This document shows, in pieces, positions 29,096 to 37,622 of a stretch of DNA of 64,000 nucleotides; position 1 is the first letter of the stretch, and each line of letters starts with the position of its first letter. The stretch comes from Caulobacter segnis (GTDB taxonomy: Bacteria > Pseudomonadota > Alphaproteobacteria > Caulobacterales > Caulobacteraceae). The notes below the pieces were generated by a model that was not told the DNA's origin, searched no databases, and worked only from the letters and a program-made list of their open reading frames with translations. A program made the translations under genes and the position numbers. The stretch is from the NCBI RefSeq assembly GCF_029543125.1, contig NZ_JARQWW010000001.1, positions 186,001-250,000 of the forward strand, read 5' to 3'.

Positions 29096-31006
29096 CTACG
29101 GCATCGACTGACGGTCGGCGTCCACGTCCGCGTGCGGATGGTTCTGCGCGTCGTTCACCCCGTGCGACCACTTCTTGAGGAAGGGCGAGGCGACCAGGAA
29201 GGCGACGCCGAAGCCCACGCCCCACCAGCCGATGGTCGCGAAGACGCCGGTCGAGGTCTCCAGCGCCTTGGCCGGGTCTAGGACCTGACCACCGACGGTT
29301 TCGGTGCCCGCCAGGCTGGCGATGAAGCCGCCTACGTATTGGGCGATGGAGCTGGCCAGGAACCAGACCGCCATCATGAACGCCACCACCGACGCCACCG
29401 ACAGCTTGGTGATCTCCGACAGGCCCACCGGCGATAGGAACAGCTCGCCCGTGGTGTGCAGCAGATACATGACGCCCAGGAAGATCAGCGGCAGACGATA
29501 GTCGTCGCCGGCGAAATTGGCGCCCCAGACCAGCACCAGGAAGCCGAGGCCCACCTGCAGCAGGCCCAGGCCGAACTTGACCATCGGACCCATGTCCATG
29601 TTGCGGGCGCCCATATAGCTCCACGCCCAGGCAAAGATCGGGGCGAAGATCAGGATGAAGCCCGCGTTGAACGACTGGGTCTGCGAGGCGGCGAGCCCCG
29701 TGTTGACCCAGAAGGTCGAGGCCGGATCGATGCCCGCGGCGGCCAGCTGCTGCGCTGTACCGGCGGTGACTCCACCGCCGAACAGCACCATGGGCTGGCC
29801 GATGATGGTCAGGTCGACGTTGCGGTCGGCGAACAGGTTGAGGGACGAGCCCGCCTGTTCGAACAGGGTGAAGAACACCACCGAGCCCAGGATCAGGATC
29901 AGGGCCAGGCCCATGCGCTCGCGCTGGACCTTGTTGCACTGGGTGACCATGAACCAGCCGATATAGGCCAGCGACGCCACGGTGCCGGCGGTCAGGGCCA
30001 TGCCCACCCAGCTGTAGCGCTGGACCAGCACCCAGACGATCCCCACGCCGGCCAGGGAGGCGATGTAGATCAGGGTCTCGCGGCTGATGGGGCCGGCGAC
30101 CTTCTCGGCCAGCTTGGCCGGAGCCGGCGGCTCGCCCTTGCCTTGCAGCAACGGCTTGCCGAGCACGAAGACGATCCAACCGAGCAGCATGCCGATGCCG
30201 GCCAAGCCGAAGCCCGCCCACCAGCCGACGTTCTGGCCCAGCCAGCCGCACATCAGCGCCGCCCAGAACGAGCCGAGGTTGATGCCGTAATAGTAGAGGG
30301 TGAAGCCCGAATCCCGTCGCGGATCGCCCTGCGGATAGAGCTGGCCGACGATGGCCGAGATGTTCGGCTTCAGGAAGCCCACGCCCATGATGATGAGCGC
30401 CAGGGCCAGGTAGAAGATGTTGACGTAGGTCTGGTCACGGCCGGCCACGTCCATCGAATAGGACCCCTTGGCCAGCACCGCCGGCAGCGGCGCGTCGGCG
30501 GGCAGATTCTGGATGGCCAGGCCGCCGTCGGCGGTGGCGGTCCAGTCATAGGTGTTCTCGCCCACCTGCAGCTTCACCTCGCGGGACGCGCCCGCGCCCT
30601 CCACCTGGAAGATGTACTGCGCGCCCTGATAGTTCAGGACCTGCTGGGCGGACTTGCCCTCGACGGCCATGGTCAGGTGGCCCGCCACCAGCAGCAGGGC
30701 CCCGAACGCCACCGCCTTGCGGGTGCCCAGATACTTGTCGGCCAGGAAGCCGCCGATCAGCGGCAGCAAGTAAACCAGCGAGGTGTAGGATCCGTACTGG
30801 GCGTTGGAGAACTTGTCGTCGAAGAGGAAGTGCTGGGTCAGATAGAAGATCAGGATGGCCCGCATGCCGTAGTAGGAGAACCGCTCCCACATCTCGGCGA
30901 AGAACAGGATGATCAGTCCGCGCGGATGGTTGCGCAGCAGCTGGATCAACACCGGAATGCCGGTGGCGAGCGTCACGAGGAGCCCGAGGACTAGAACGAT
31001 ATTCAT
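29096..31006 (-). CDS. Proton-dependent oligopeptide transporter (POT/PTR2 family)
   Basis: Inner-membrane di/tripeptide importer driven by protons. The 636-residue protein has the ExxER motif in FFAEMWERFSYYGMRA (Glu38, Glu41, Arg42) and the PTR2 signature FTLYYYGINLGSFWAAL. Typical POTs have about 500 residues. This one carries a hydrophilic insert at about residues 117-192 between helices 3 and 4, predicted on the periplasmic side, with a beta-like pattern (YIFQVEGAG, VKLQVGENTYDW). ATG 31006 gives a standard first helix; an upstream start would add a non-hydrophobic leader. Confidence 0.92.
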   Translation of the reverse strand: MNIVLVLGLLVTLATGIPVLIQLLRNHPRGLIILFFAEMWERFSYYGMRAILIFYLTQHFLFDDKFSNAQYGSYTSLVYLLPLIGGFLADKYLGTRKAVAFGALLLVAGHLTMAVEGKSAQQVLNYQGAQYIFQVEGAGASREVKLQVGENTYDWTATADGGLAIQNLPADAPLPAVLAKGSYSMDVAGRDQTYVNIFYLALALIIMGVGFLKPNISAIVGQLYPQGDPRRDSGFTLYYYGINLGSFWAALMCGWLGQNVGWWAGFGLAGIGMLLGWIVFVLGKPLLQGKGEPPAPAKLAEKVAGPISRETLIYIASLAGVGIVWVLVQRYSWVGMALTAGTVASLAYIGWFMVTQCNKVQRERMGLALILILGSVVFFTLFEQAGSSLNLFADRNVDLTIIGQPMVLFGGGVTAGTAQQLAAAGIDPASTFWVNTGLAASQTQSFNAGFILIFAPIFAWAWSYMGARNMDMGPMVKFGLGLLQVGLGFLVLVWGANFAGDDYRLPLIFLGVMYLLHTTGELFLSPVGLSEITKLSVASVVAFMMAVWFLASSIAQYVGGFIASLAGTETVGGQVLDPAKALETSTGVFATIGWWGVGFGVAFLVASPFLKKWSHGVNDAQNHPHADVDADRQSMP

Positions 31007-31151
31007 ACAGAGATCCCGACCAAACAGCGGACGCGCGGCCCCCCAAGACCGGACGACGCCCACCCCATTTGGCGGGGAGAAAATCATGCGTGTGACGGTT
31101 ACACAAGCAACGGCGTCGCGATTGGACCCCTCTCAAGGGGTCATGCGTTTC

Positions 31152-31170
31152 GTCTCCCAACGGAGGAGAC
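31152..31170 (+). promoter_or_regulatory. Hairpin covering the DUF427 ribosome binding site
   Basis: GTCTCC (31152-31157) pairs with GGAGAC (31165-31170), taking in the GGAGGAG site before the ATG at 31175. A second hairpin, GACCCCT-CTCA-AGGGGTC, lies just upstream at 31125-31142. Temperature- or ligand-sensitive translation is possible but untested. Confidence 0.4.
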
Positions 31171-31174
31171 CGTC

Positions 31175-31726
31175 ATGCAAGCGACTGAAAACAACGACCA
31201 CCCCCTTCGCCTGCAACGGAAGGGCGGCCGCGTGCAGGTGTTGTTCGAGGGGCATCTGATCGCCGACAGCGATGACGTCCTCGTGCTGAACGAAGCCGAC
31301 CTGGCCCCGGTCTTCTATTTCCCGCGGCAGCACGTGGAGATGGAGAAGCTGGTCCAGAACGACATCGTCACCCACTGCCCCTACAAGGGCGACGCCCGGC
31401 ACTTCACCGTGCTTCGCGACGGGGTGATGATCGAGCGCTTCGCCTGGTCGTATGACCGGCCGAACGCCGAGGCGTCCGGCATCGGCGACCGCATCGCCTT
31501 CTATCCCGAGCACGTGGACTTCCACGAAATCGCCGCCGCCCCGGGCGAACAGCGCGTCGTCGGCGCCGACGCCGATCCTCGCGTGGACGAGGTGATCCAG
31601 CACACCGACTCAGGATCGGGGGCCAGCCAGAAGGATCACTGGGAGCAGAACGTCAGCGAACCGGAGGATGACGACACCCCGGACGCGCCAGATGCGCCGC
31701 CTTACCGTGGGGTGGGATCGATCTAG
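31175..31726 (+). CDS. DUF427 domain protein
   Basis: A 183-residue protein whose central part matches DUF427: VLFEGHLIADSDDVLVLNEA, VFYFPRQHVEME and THCPYKGDARHFTV. The family is a small beta-rich fold of unknown function, common in alphaproteobacteria and actinobacteria. The last 40 residues are acidic and probably disordered. Its TAG stop overlaps the gshA stop on the other strand. Confidence 0.88.
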   Translation: MQATENNDHPLRLQRKGGRVQVLFEGHLIADSDDVLVLNEADLAPVFYFPRQHVEMEKLVQNDIVTHCPYKGDARHFTVLRDGVMIERFAWSYDRPNAEASGIGDRIAFYPEHVDFHEIAAAPGEQRVVGADADPRVDEVIQHTDSGSGASQKDHWEQNVSEPEDDDTPDAPDAPPYRGVGSI

Positions 31727-33081
31727 TAGGCGTCTTCCTTGAAGACCCGGGTCACGTCCCCGCCCCAGGGGCCGTGGTACTTCTCCAGCAGCCGCTCGGC
31801 GGGGGTGATCCCGCTGTCGGCGATGGCTTCGAGTTCGCCCAGATAGGTGGTCTCGTCGATGAAGCCGCCGTCCAGGCGGTTGCGGTTCTTCAGACCCTGG
31901 CGGGCGATCGCCACCAGGTCCTTGGCCACGTCCTGGCTGGTGCGGCCGCCGACCTTGGCCTTCAGGCCCAGGCGCGGGGTGTCGTTGCGCAGGGCCACGC
32001 GGTCCTCGGCGCTCCAGCCCTTGGCCAGGTCCCAGGCCGCCTCCAGCGCCGCGTCGTCGTACAGGATGCCGGTCCACAGCGCCGGCAGGGCGCACAGGCG
32101 GCTCCACGGCCCGCCATCGGCGCCGCGCATCTCCAGATAGGTCTTCAGACGCACTTCCGGGAAGATGGTGGTGGTGTGGTCGGCCCAGTCCTTGATCGAG
32201 GCGCGCTCGCCCGGAACGGCCTCCAGCTTGCCGTCGATGAAGTCGCCGAACCGCTGGCCCGACACGTCGATGTACTTGTCATCGCGCTTCACGAAATACA
32301 TCGGCACGTTTAGCGCGTAGCGGGCATAGGCCTCGAAGCCGAAGCCCTCCTCGAACACGAAGTCCAGCATGCCGGTGCGGTCGGCGTCGGTGTCGGTCCA
32401 CACATTGGCTCGGGCCGACAGGAAGCCGTTCGGCTTGCCCTCGGTGAAGGGCGAGTTGGCGAACAGGGCCGTGGCGATGGGCTGCAGGGCCAGGCTGGTC
32501 CTGAACTTCTTGACCATGTCGGCTTCGCTGGCGAAGTCGAGATTGGCCTGCACGGTGCAGGTGCGGAACATCATGTCCAGGCCGAGCCCGCCGACCTTGG
32601 GCATGTAGCTGCGCATGATCACGTAGCGGCCCTTGGGCATGACCGGCGACTGCTCGCGCGTGATCGTCGGGTGGAAGCCCAGGCCCAGGAAGCCGAGACC
32701 CAGCTCGTCGGCCACGGTCTTCACCTCTTCCAGATGGCCGCCGGTCTCCTGGCAGATGTCGTGCATGGTCTCCAGCGGCGCGCCGGAGAGCTCGAACTGG
32801 CCGCCCGGCTCCAGGCTGACATTGGCGCCGTTGCGCTCCAGCCCGATCAGGGTCTCGCCTTCATAGACGCCCTTCCAGCCGAACCGCATCAGGCCGGTCA
32901 GCAGGGCGTGGATGCCGTCAGGCCCATCATAGGGCGGGGGCGTGTCGTCGCTGAGACGGAAGCCGAACTTCTCGTGCTCGGCGCCGACGCGGAACTGCGA
33001 CTTCGGCTTTTCGCCCTTGGCGAAATAGGCCGTCAGGTCGTCCAGCGAGAGGGGACGATCGTCCTGCATGCCGTCAGCCAT
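31723..33081 (-). CDS. gshA: Glutamate-cysteine ligase, plant-type (class 3)
   Basis: First enzyme of glutathione synthesis, joining Glu and Cys using ATP. The 452-residue protein has FRVGAEHEKFGF at the N-terminus, FRTCTVQANLDFASEADMV (substrate region) and FPEVRLKTYLEMRGADGG, all typical of the GshA form shared by alphaproteobacteria and plants. The ATG at 33081 has GGGGAG nine bases upstream and is preferred to one at 33108. Glutathione would serve the GST at 58308 and the VOC proteins. It is convergent with the DUF427 gene, with overlapping stops. Confidence 0.94.
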   Translation of the reverse strand: MADGMQDDRPLSLDDLTAYFAKGEKPKSQFRVGAEHEKFGFRLSDDTPPPYDGPDGIHALLTGLMRFGWKGVYEGETLIGLERNGANVSLEPGGQFELSGAPLETMHDICQETGGHLEEVKTVADELGLGFLGLGFHPTITREQSPVMPKGRYVIMRSYMPKVGGLGLDMMFRTCTVQANLDFASEADMVKKFRTSLALQPIATALFANSPFTEGKPNGFLSARANVWTDTDADRTGMLDFVFEEGFGFEAYARYALNVPMYFVKRDDKYIDVSGQRFGDFIDGKLEAVPGERASIKDWADHTTTIFPEVRLKTYLEMRGADGGPWSRLCALPALWTGILYDDAALEAAWDLAKGWSAEDRVALRNDTPRLGLKAKVGGRTSQDVAKDLVAIARQGLKNRNRLDGGFIDETTYLGELEAIADSGITPAERLLEKYHGPWGGDVTRVFKEDAY

Positions 33082-33183
33082 TCCTATCGACTCCCCAGCC
33101 GTACTCATTGTCGCCGCGCCCGTTGCGATTGACGACCTTCGCGCAAGTGGGCGCTCCGGCGGCCAAGCTCAAGAGCAAAACGC

Positions 33184-33897
33184 TCAAGAACGCCAATCGC
33201 CCGCCGCGGCTTGCCAAAGGGTCAACGCCGAGATCGCCGCCGTGTCGGCCCGCAGGATGCGCGGCCCCAGCGATATAGGGGTCACGAAGTCCAGCGCGCG
33301 CAGGCGCTCGCGCTCCTCCGGGGCGAAGCCGCCCTCCGGTCCGATCAGCACCGCGGCGGCCTGGGGCTTCAGAATCTCCAGCGCCGGCTTGGCGTCCCCG
33401 CCCTCATCGCAGAAGACCAGGGCGCGGGCGGCGTCCCAGCCGTCCAGCATCCTGTCCAGCTTCTCTGGCGCGACGATCTGGGGGACGTCCAGGCGGCCGG
33501 TCTGCTCGGCGGCTTCGGTGGCGATGGCCTGCAGGCGACCGACATTGGTGTGGTCGGCGTTGGTGCGGCGGGTGATCAGCAGGCGCACGCGCCGCGCGCC
33601 AAGCTCGGCGGCCTTCTCGACGATGGTCTCAAGCCGGTTGCGCTTCACCAGCGCCACCACGAGGTCCAGGTCGGGCCCGATGTGCTGCGGCCGGGTCTGC
33701 TCCTCGGCGATGAGTTTCGCGCCCTTCTTCGACACCTCGCTCAGCACCGCCCGCCACTCGCCGTCGCGGCCGTTGAACAGCAGCACCGCATCGCCCAGGC
33801 CCAGGCGCATGACGCTGGTCAGGTAGCGGGCCTGGTCGGGCGAGGGCGAAACCTGGCCGCCGGCCTTGAGCGCATCGGGGACGAACAGTCGGATCAT
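33184..33897 (-). CDS. rsmE: 16S rRNA (uracil-1498-N3)-methyltransferase RsmE
   Basis: Methylates U1498 in the decoding region of the small subunit. The 237-residue SPOUT enzyme has the N-terminal PUA-like part (MIRLFVPDALKAG), AAVLIGPEGGFAPEERERL and the knot motif SLGPRILRADTAAI. It sits just upstream of gshA on the same strand with a gap of about 100 bases, an arrangement common in alphaproteobacteria. Confidence 0.95.
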   Translation of the reverse strand: MIRLFVPDALKAGGQVSPSPDQARYLTSVMRLGLGDAVLLFNGRDGEWRAVLSEVSKKGAKLIAEEQTRPQHIGPDLDLVVALVKRNRLETIVEKAAELGARRVRLLITRRTNADHTNVGRLQAIATEAAEQTGRLDVPQIVAPEKLDRMLDGWDAARALVFCDEGGDAKPALEILKPQAAAVLIGPEGGFAPEERERLRALDFVTPISLGPRILRADTAAISALTLWQAAAGDWRS

Positions 33898-33959
33898 GCC
33901 GCCTCTATAGCGCTCTCCGCGCGTCTGGACAGCGCCTCGCGCCACCGGCACACAAGGGC

Positions 33960-35147
33960 ATGGCCAAGGGCTACGACCTTTCCGCCCGCGAGGCGCGGCG
34001 CATGGCGCTGACCGCCCAGGGGTTCGCCGGAACCGCCCGCAAGGGATCCCCCGCCCAAGTGCGCGGCCTGGCCGAACGGCTGGGCGTAATCCAGATCGAC
34101 TCGGTCAACGTCCTGACCCGCACCCACTATCTGCCGGCCTTCTCGCGGCTCGACGGCTATGACCGCACGTCGCTGGAGAAGATCGCCTGGAGCAAGCGGC
34201 GGACCCTGTTCGAATACTGGGGCCACGAGGCGTCGCTGATGCCCACGGAGATGCAGCCCCTGTTCCGCTGGCGCATGGCGCGGGCGGCGGCGGGGGAAGG
34301 CATCTGGAAGGGCATCGCCCGCTTCGCCCGCGAGCGGCGGGACTACGTGGACAAGGTCCGCGACCGGATCGAGCGCGGCGGCCCGGTGACCGGCGGCGAT
34401 TTCGCCGACGGACCGAAGAAGGCCGCCGGCTGGTGGGAGTGGAGCGAGGGCAAGCGCGCCCTGGAATGGCTGTTCTGGACGGGGGAGATCACCACCCTGA
34501 CCCGGCGGGGGTTCGAGCGGGTCTATGACCTGACCGAGCGCGCCCTGCCCGCCGCATCGGCCCTGCCGACCCCGTCGGACGCGGACGCCCAGCGCGAGCT
34601 GGTCGGCATCGCCGCCCGGGCCATGGGCGTGGCGACGGAGGCCGACCTGCGCGACTATTTCCGCCTGCCCCTGGCCGATGCCCGGGCGCGGGTGGCGGAA
34701 CTGGCCGAGGCGGGCGAGCTGACGCCCGTGAAGGTTCAGGGCTGGGACAAGCCCGGCTATCTGCATGGCGAGGCCAAGGCCCGCCGGGGCGCGCGCAATG
34801 TGCTGCTGTCGCCCTTCGACAACCTGATCTGGTTCCGCGACCGGACCGAGCGGATCTTCGACGTGAAGGTGCGGCTGGAGATCTACACCCCGGCCGAGAA
34901 GCGCACCCACGGCTACTACGTCCTGCCGTTCCTGGAGGGGGAGACGATCACCGCCCGCGTGGACCTGAAATCCGACCGCGCCGGCGGCGCCCTGCTGGTG
35001 CAGGCGGCGCACGCCGAACCCTGGGCGACCAAGGACACCCCCGCCCTGCTGATGGAGGAGCTGAAGCGGATGGCCGCCTGGCTGGGGCTGGAGCGGGTGG
35101 TCGTCGTCGGCAAGGGCGACCTGTCGCCAAGGCTTGCCGGGCTCTGA
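33960..35147 (+). CDS. AlkX/YcaQ-like DNA glycosylase (winged-helix protein)
   Basis: A 395-residue member of the HTH_42 (AlkZ/YcaQ) family, built of tandem winged helices. The N-terminal RLGVIQIDSVNVLTRTHYLP contains Q-x-D at the catalytic position. In the family QxQ marks AlkZ and QxD marks YcaQ/AlkX, which unhooks interstrand crosslinks and excises N7-alkylated bases. FEYWGHEASLMP and LLSPFDNLIWFRDRTERIF are family motifs. The function is therefore inferred as repair of bulky or crosslinking alkyl damage. Confidence 0.87.
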   Translation: MAKGYDLSAREARRMALTAQGFAGTARKGSPAQVRGLAERLGVIQIDSVNVLTRTHYLPAFSRLDGYDRTSLEKIAWSKRRTLFEYWGHEASLMPTEMQPLFRWRMARAAAGEGIWKGIARFARERRDYVDKVRDRIERGGPVTGGDFADGPKKAAGWWEWSEGKRALEWLFWTGEITTLTRRGFERVYDLTERALPAASALPTPSDADAQRELVGIAARAMGVATEADLRDYFRLPLADARARVAELAEAGELTPVKVQGWDKPGYLHGEAKARRGARNVLLSPFDNLIWFRDRTERIFDVKVRLEIYTPAEKRTHGYYVLPFLEGETITARVDLKSDRAGGALLVQAAHAEPWATKDTPALLMEELKRMAAWLGLERVVVVGKGDLSPRLAGL

Positions 35148-35169
35148 TCCCCGGGCCTAGGCTGGCCGG

Positions 35170-35928
35170 ATGAAAGAGAAGACCTACCAGGAACAGCTGG
35201 AGGCCCTTCAGGTCCTCCTGGTGCATTTCCAACAGGCCGCGATCCGTGACGGCGACCGCGTGGTCATCGTGCTTGAAGGCCGCGACAGCGCGGGCAAGGA
35301 CGGGACGATCAAACGGATCACCGCCCACATGTCGGCCCGCAACACCCGCGTGGTGGCCCTGCCCAAACCGACGGAGCGGGAGCGCGGCCAGTGGTACTTC
35401 CAGCGCTACGCCGAGCACCTGCCCACGGCGGGCGAGGTCGTGCTGTTCAACCGCTCCTGGTACAACCGCGGCGGCGTCGAGCCGGTGATGGGCTTCTGCA
35501 CCCCGGCCGAGCATGAGGCTTTCCTCGAGGACGCGCCGCATTTCGAGCGGATGCTGACCGACGGCGGCATCAAGCTGGTGAAGATCTGGCTCGACATCAG
35601 CAAGGACGAGCAGGCCGAGCGCCTGGACGCCCGCCGCAACGACCCGCTGAAGGCCCTGAAGGTCAGCGACCTGGACGCGGAGGCGCAGAAGCGGTGGGAC
35701 GGCTACTCGACCGCCCGCGACCAGATGCTTACCCGGACCGACTCCGTCCACGCTCCCTGGGTCTGCGTGCGCGCCGACAAGAAGAAGAAGGCCCGGCTGG
35801 CGGTGATCCGCCACCTGCTGAACGTGCTAGCCGACAAGGACATCGCCGCCAAGGCGGGGACGCCGGACCCGGAGGTCCTGTTCCCCTTCACCAAGGCGGC
35901 CATCGAGGACGGACGCCTGGCGCGTTAG
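35170..35928 (+). CDS. ppk2: Polyphosphate kinase 2 (PPK2)
   Basis: Transfers phosphate between polyphosphate and nucleoside phosphates. The 252-residue protein has the Walker A EGRDSAGKDG, the KPTERERGQWYFQRY lid region and Walker B VVLFNRSWYNRGG. This is a single-domain class I type PPK2; members of that class convert NDP to NTP with polyphosphate. ATG 35170 follows the glycosylase gene after 22 bases, and the next gene follows after eight, so the three may form a transcript. Confidence 0.93.
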   Translation: MKEKTYQEQLEALQVLLVHFQQAAIRDGDRVVIVLEGRDSAGKDGTIKRITAHMSARNTRVVALPKPTERERGQWYFQRYAEHLPTAGEVVLFNRSWYNRGGVEPVMGFCTPAEHEAFLEDAPHFERMLTDGGIKLVKIWLDISKDEQAERLDARRNDPLKALKVSDLDAEAQKRWDGYSTARDQMLTRTDSVHAPWVCVRADKKKKARLAVIRHLLNVLADKDIAAKAGTPDPEVLFPFTKAAIEDGRLAR

Positions 35929-35936
35929 GAGCCCAC

Positions 35937-37622
35937 GTGACGGAACGCAGGAACATCGCGGTCGGACGGCTGCTGATCGGCCTCGTGCAGGGCATCACCC
36001 TGTTCGGCCTGTATCATGCCGAGCAGGAGAAGCTCTGGCCGGCGACAATGCCGGCGCTCTACGGGGCGCTCTTCCTGACGGCCGCCTTCGCCCCCGCCGT
36101 GCTGCTGGCGGGGATCGGCGCCCTGCGCCGCCGGACACTGCTCGCCACCTTCGCCGGGGCGGTGGTCTTCACCCTGTTCATGGGCGCCTACGGGGTCTGG
36201 CGAAACCCGATGGACTACAACACGCCCCGCCTCTTCCCGGGGCCCGAGTTCACCCTGACCGCGGCGGTGGCGCTGTTCGTCGCCTATCACTTGGTCGAGC
36301 CCGCCGAGGCCGCGCGCCGACGCATCGCGCCCTATGCCGCCTATTTCGAGACCGCCTGGAAGCGCGGGGTTCAGCTCGCCCTGTCGCTGGGGTTCACCGG
36401 CGTGTTCTGGGGCCTGCTGTTCCTGGGCGCCTCGCTGTTCGAGGTGATCGGCATCCGGTTCTTCATCGAGACGATCCGCACCTCCGAGTTCGCCTTTACG
36501 GTGACGCCGGTGGTCTTCGCGGCGGCGGTGCATCTGGCCGACGTGCGAAGCGCCATGATCAATGGGGTGAGGACGGTGGTCCTGACCCTGCTGGCCTGGC
36601 TGCTGCCGTTGCTGACCCTGATCGTGGCGGGCTTCCTGGCCAGCCTGCCCTTCACCGGGGTCGATCCCTTGTGGAGCACCCGCAGCGCCGGCGGACTGAT
36701 GCTGGCGGCGGCGGCCAACTTGATCATCCTGATCAACGCCGCCTGGCAGGACGGGGAGGAGGCGCCCCACCGCATCCTGAGCGTCGCCGTGCGCGTAGCG
36801 GCGGTCCTGCTGGCGCCGCTGGCCGGGCTGGCCGCCTGGGCGCTGGCCCTGCGGATCGGGCAGTACGGCCTGAGCCCGGAGCGGATCATCGCCGCCGCCT
36901 GCACGCTGATCGCGGCGGGCTATGCTGTCGGCTACATCGCCGCCGTCGTGCGCCGGTCGGCCGGATTGGCGGGGCTGGGCCGGACCAACATCGCCATGGC
37001 CTTCGTCCTGCTGGGCCTGATCGCGGCGCTGTTCACCCCCATCGCCGATCCCATGCGGCTGTCGGTCAACGACCAGCTTCATCGCCTGCACAAGGGCAAG
37101 GTCAGCGCCGAGACGTTCGACTACGACTTCCTGCGCTTCCAGTCGGGCCGGTTCGGGATGAAGGCGCTGGAGCGTCTGGCTGCTGATGAGAACCCGGTGA
37201 TCGCCCGCGAGGCGAAGGCCGCCCAGAAGCGCCAAAACAGATATGTCAGTGAGAACCTGAACGACAGCGCCACGCGCCAGAAGCTCTATCCCGCCGGCGC
37301 CAAACTGCCGGCCGGCTTCCCCGCGAACGAGACCATATGCGGCGACGGATGTGTCGCATTGGTCCGCGATCTGACCGGCGACGGGCGTGACGACGTCCTG
37401 GTCATCGTCGGCGGCACGGCGCATTTCTACCGCGCCCCCCAGCAAGGTCCCTGGCCGAAGCCGCTGCAGTTCATGGACGTCTGCCGGAAAGGCCGCGAAC
37501 TACGGGATGTCGTGGCCGCCGGACGCCCCGTCGCCCTGGTTCCATCGGACGGCCAGGACCTCATCGTGGACGGCGGCCGGCTCCGGCTGTCGCCCTTCAA
37601 CGAGTGCGGAAAGACCCCCTAA
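35937..37622 (+). CDS. DUF4153 membrane protein with C-terminal FG-GAP-like domain
   Basis: A 561-residue protein. The first 380 or so residues contain about ten hydrophobic segments and match DUF4153 (VTLLAWLLPLLTLI-like and AAANLIILINAAWQDGEEAP). The C-terminal 180 residues are hydrophilic and include SETFDYDFLRFQSGRFGMKAL-like helices. A CGDGCVALVRDLTGDGRDDV stretch there resembles a calcium-binding FG-GAP unit. The start is GTG 35937 with AGGAG five bases upstream. Function unknown. It is convergent with the ABC exporter, with overlapping stops. Confidence 0.82.
   Translation: MTERRNIAVGRLLIGLVQGITLFGLYHAEQEKLWPATMPALYGALFLTAAFAPAVLLAGIGALRRRTLLATFAGAVVFTLFMGAYGVWRNPMDYNTPRLFPGPEFTLTAAVALFVAYHLVEPAEAARRRIAPYAAYFETAWKRGVQLALSLGFTGVFWGLLFLGASLFEVIGIRFFIETIRTSEFAFTVTPVVFAAAVHLADVRSAMINGVRTVVLTLLAWLLPLLTLIVAGFLASLPFTGVDPLWSTRSAGGLMLAAAANLIILINAAWQDGEEAPHRILSVAVRVAAVLLAPLAGLAAWALALRIGQYGLSPERIIAAACTLIAAGYAVGYIAAVVRRSAGLAGLGRTNIAMAFVLLGLIAALFTPIADPMRLSVNDQLHRLHKGKVSAETFDYDFLRFQSGRFGMKALERLAADENPVIAREAKAAQKRQNRYVSENLNDSATRQKLYPAGAKLPAGFPANETICGDGCVALVRDLTGDGRDDVLVIVGGTAHFYRAPQQGPWPKPLQFMDVCRKGRELRDVVAAGRPVALVPSDGQDLIVDGGRLRLSPFNECGKTP

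Noticed and set aside
31090..31105. CRP-like TGTGACGGTTACACA before the DUF427 gene
   Set aside because: The spacing and right half do not fit TGTGA-N6-TCACA.
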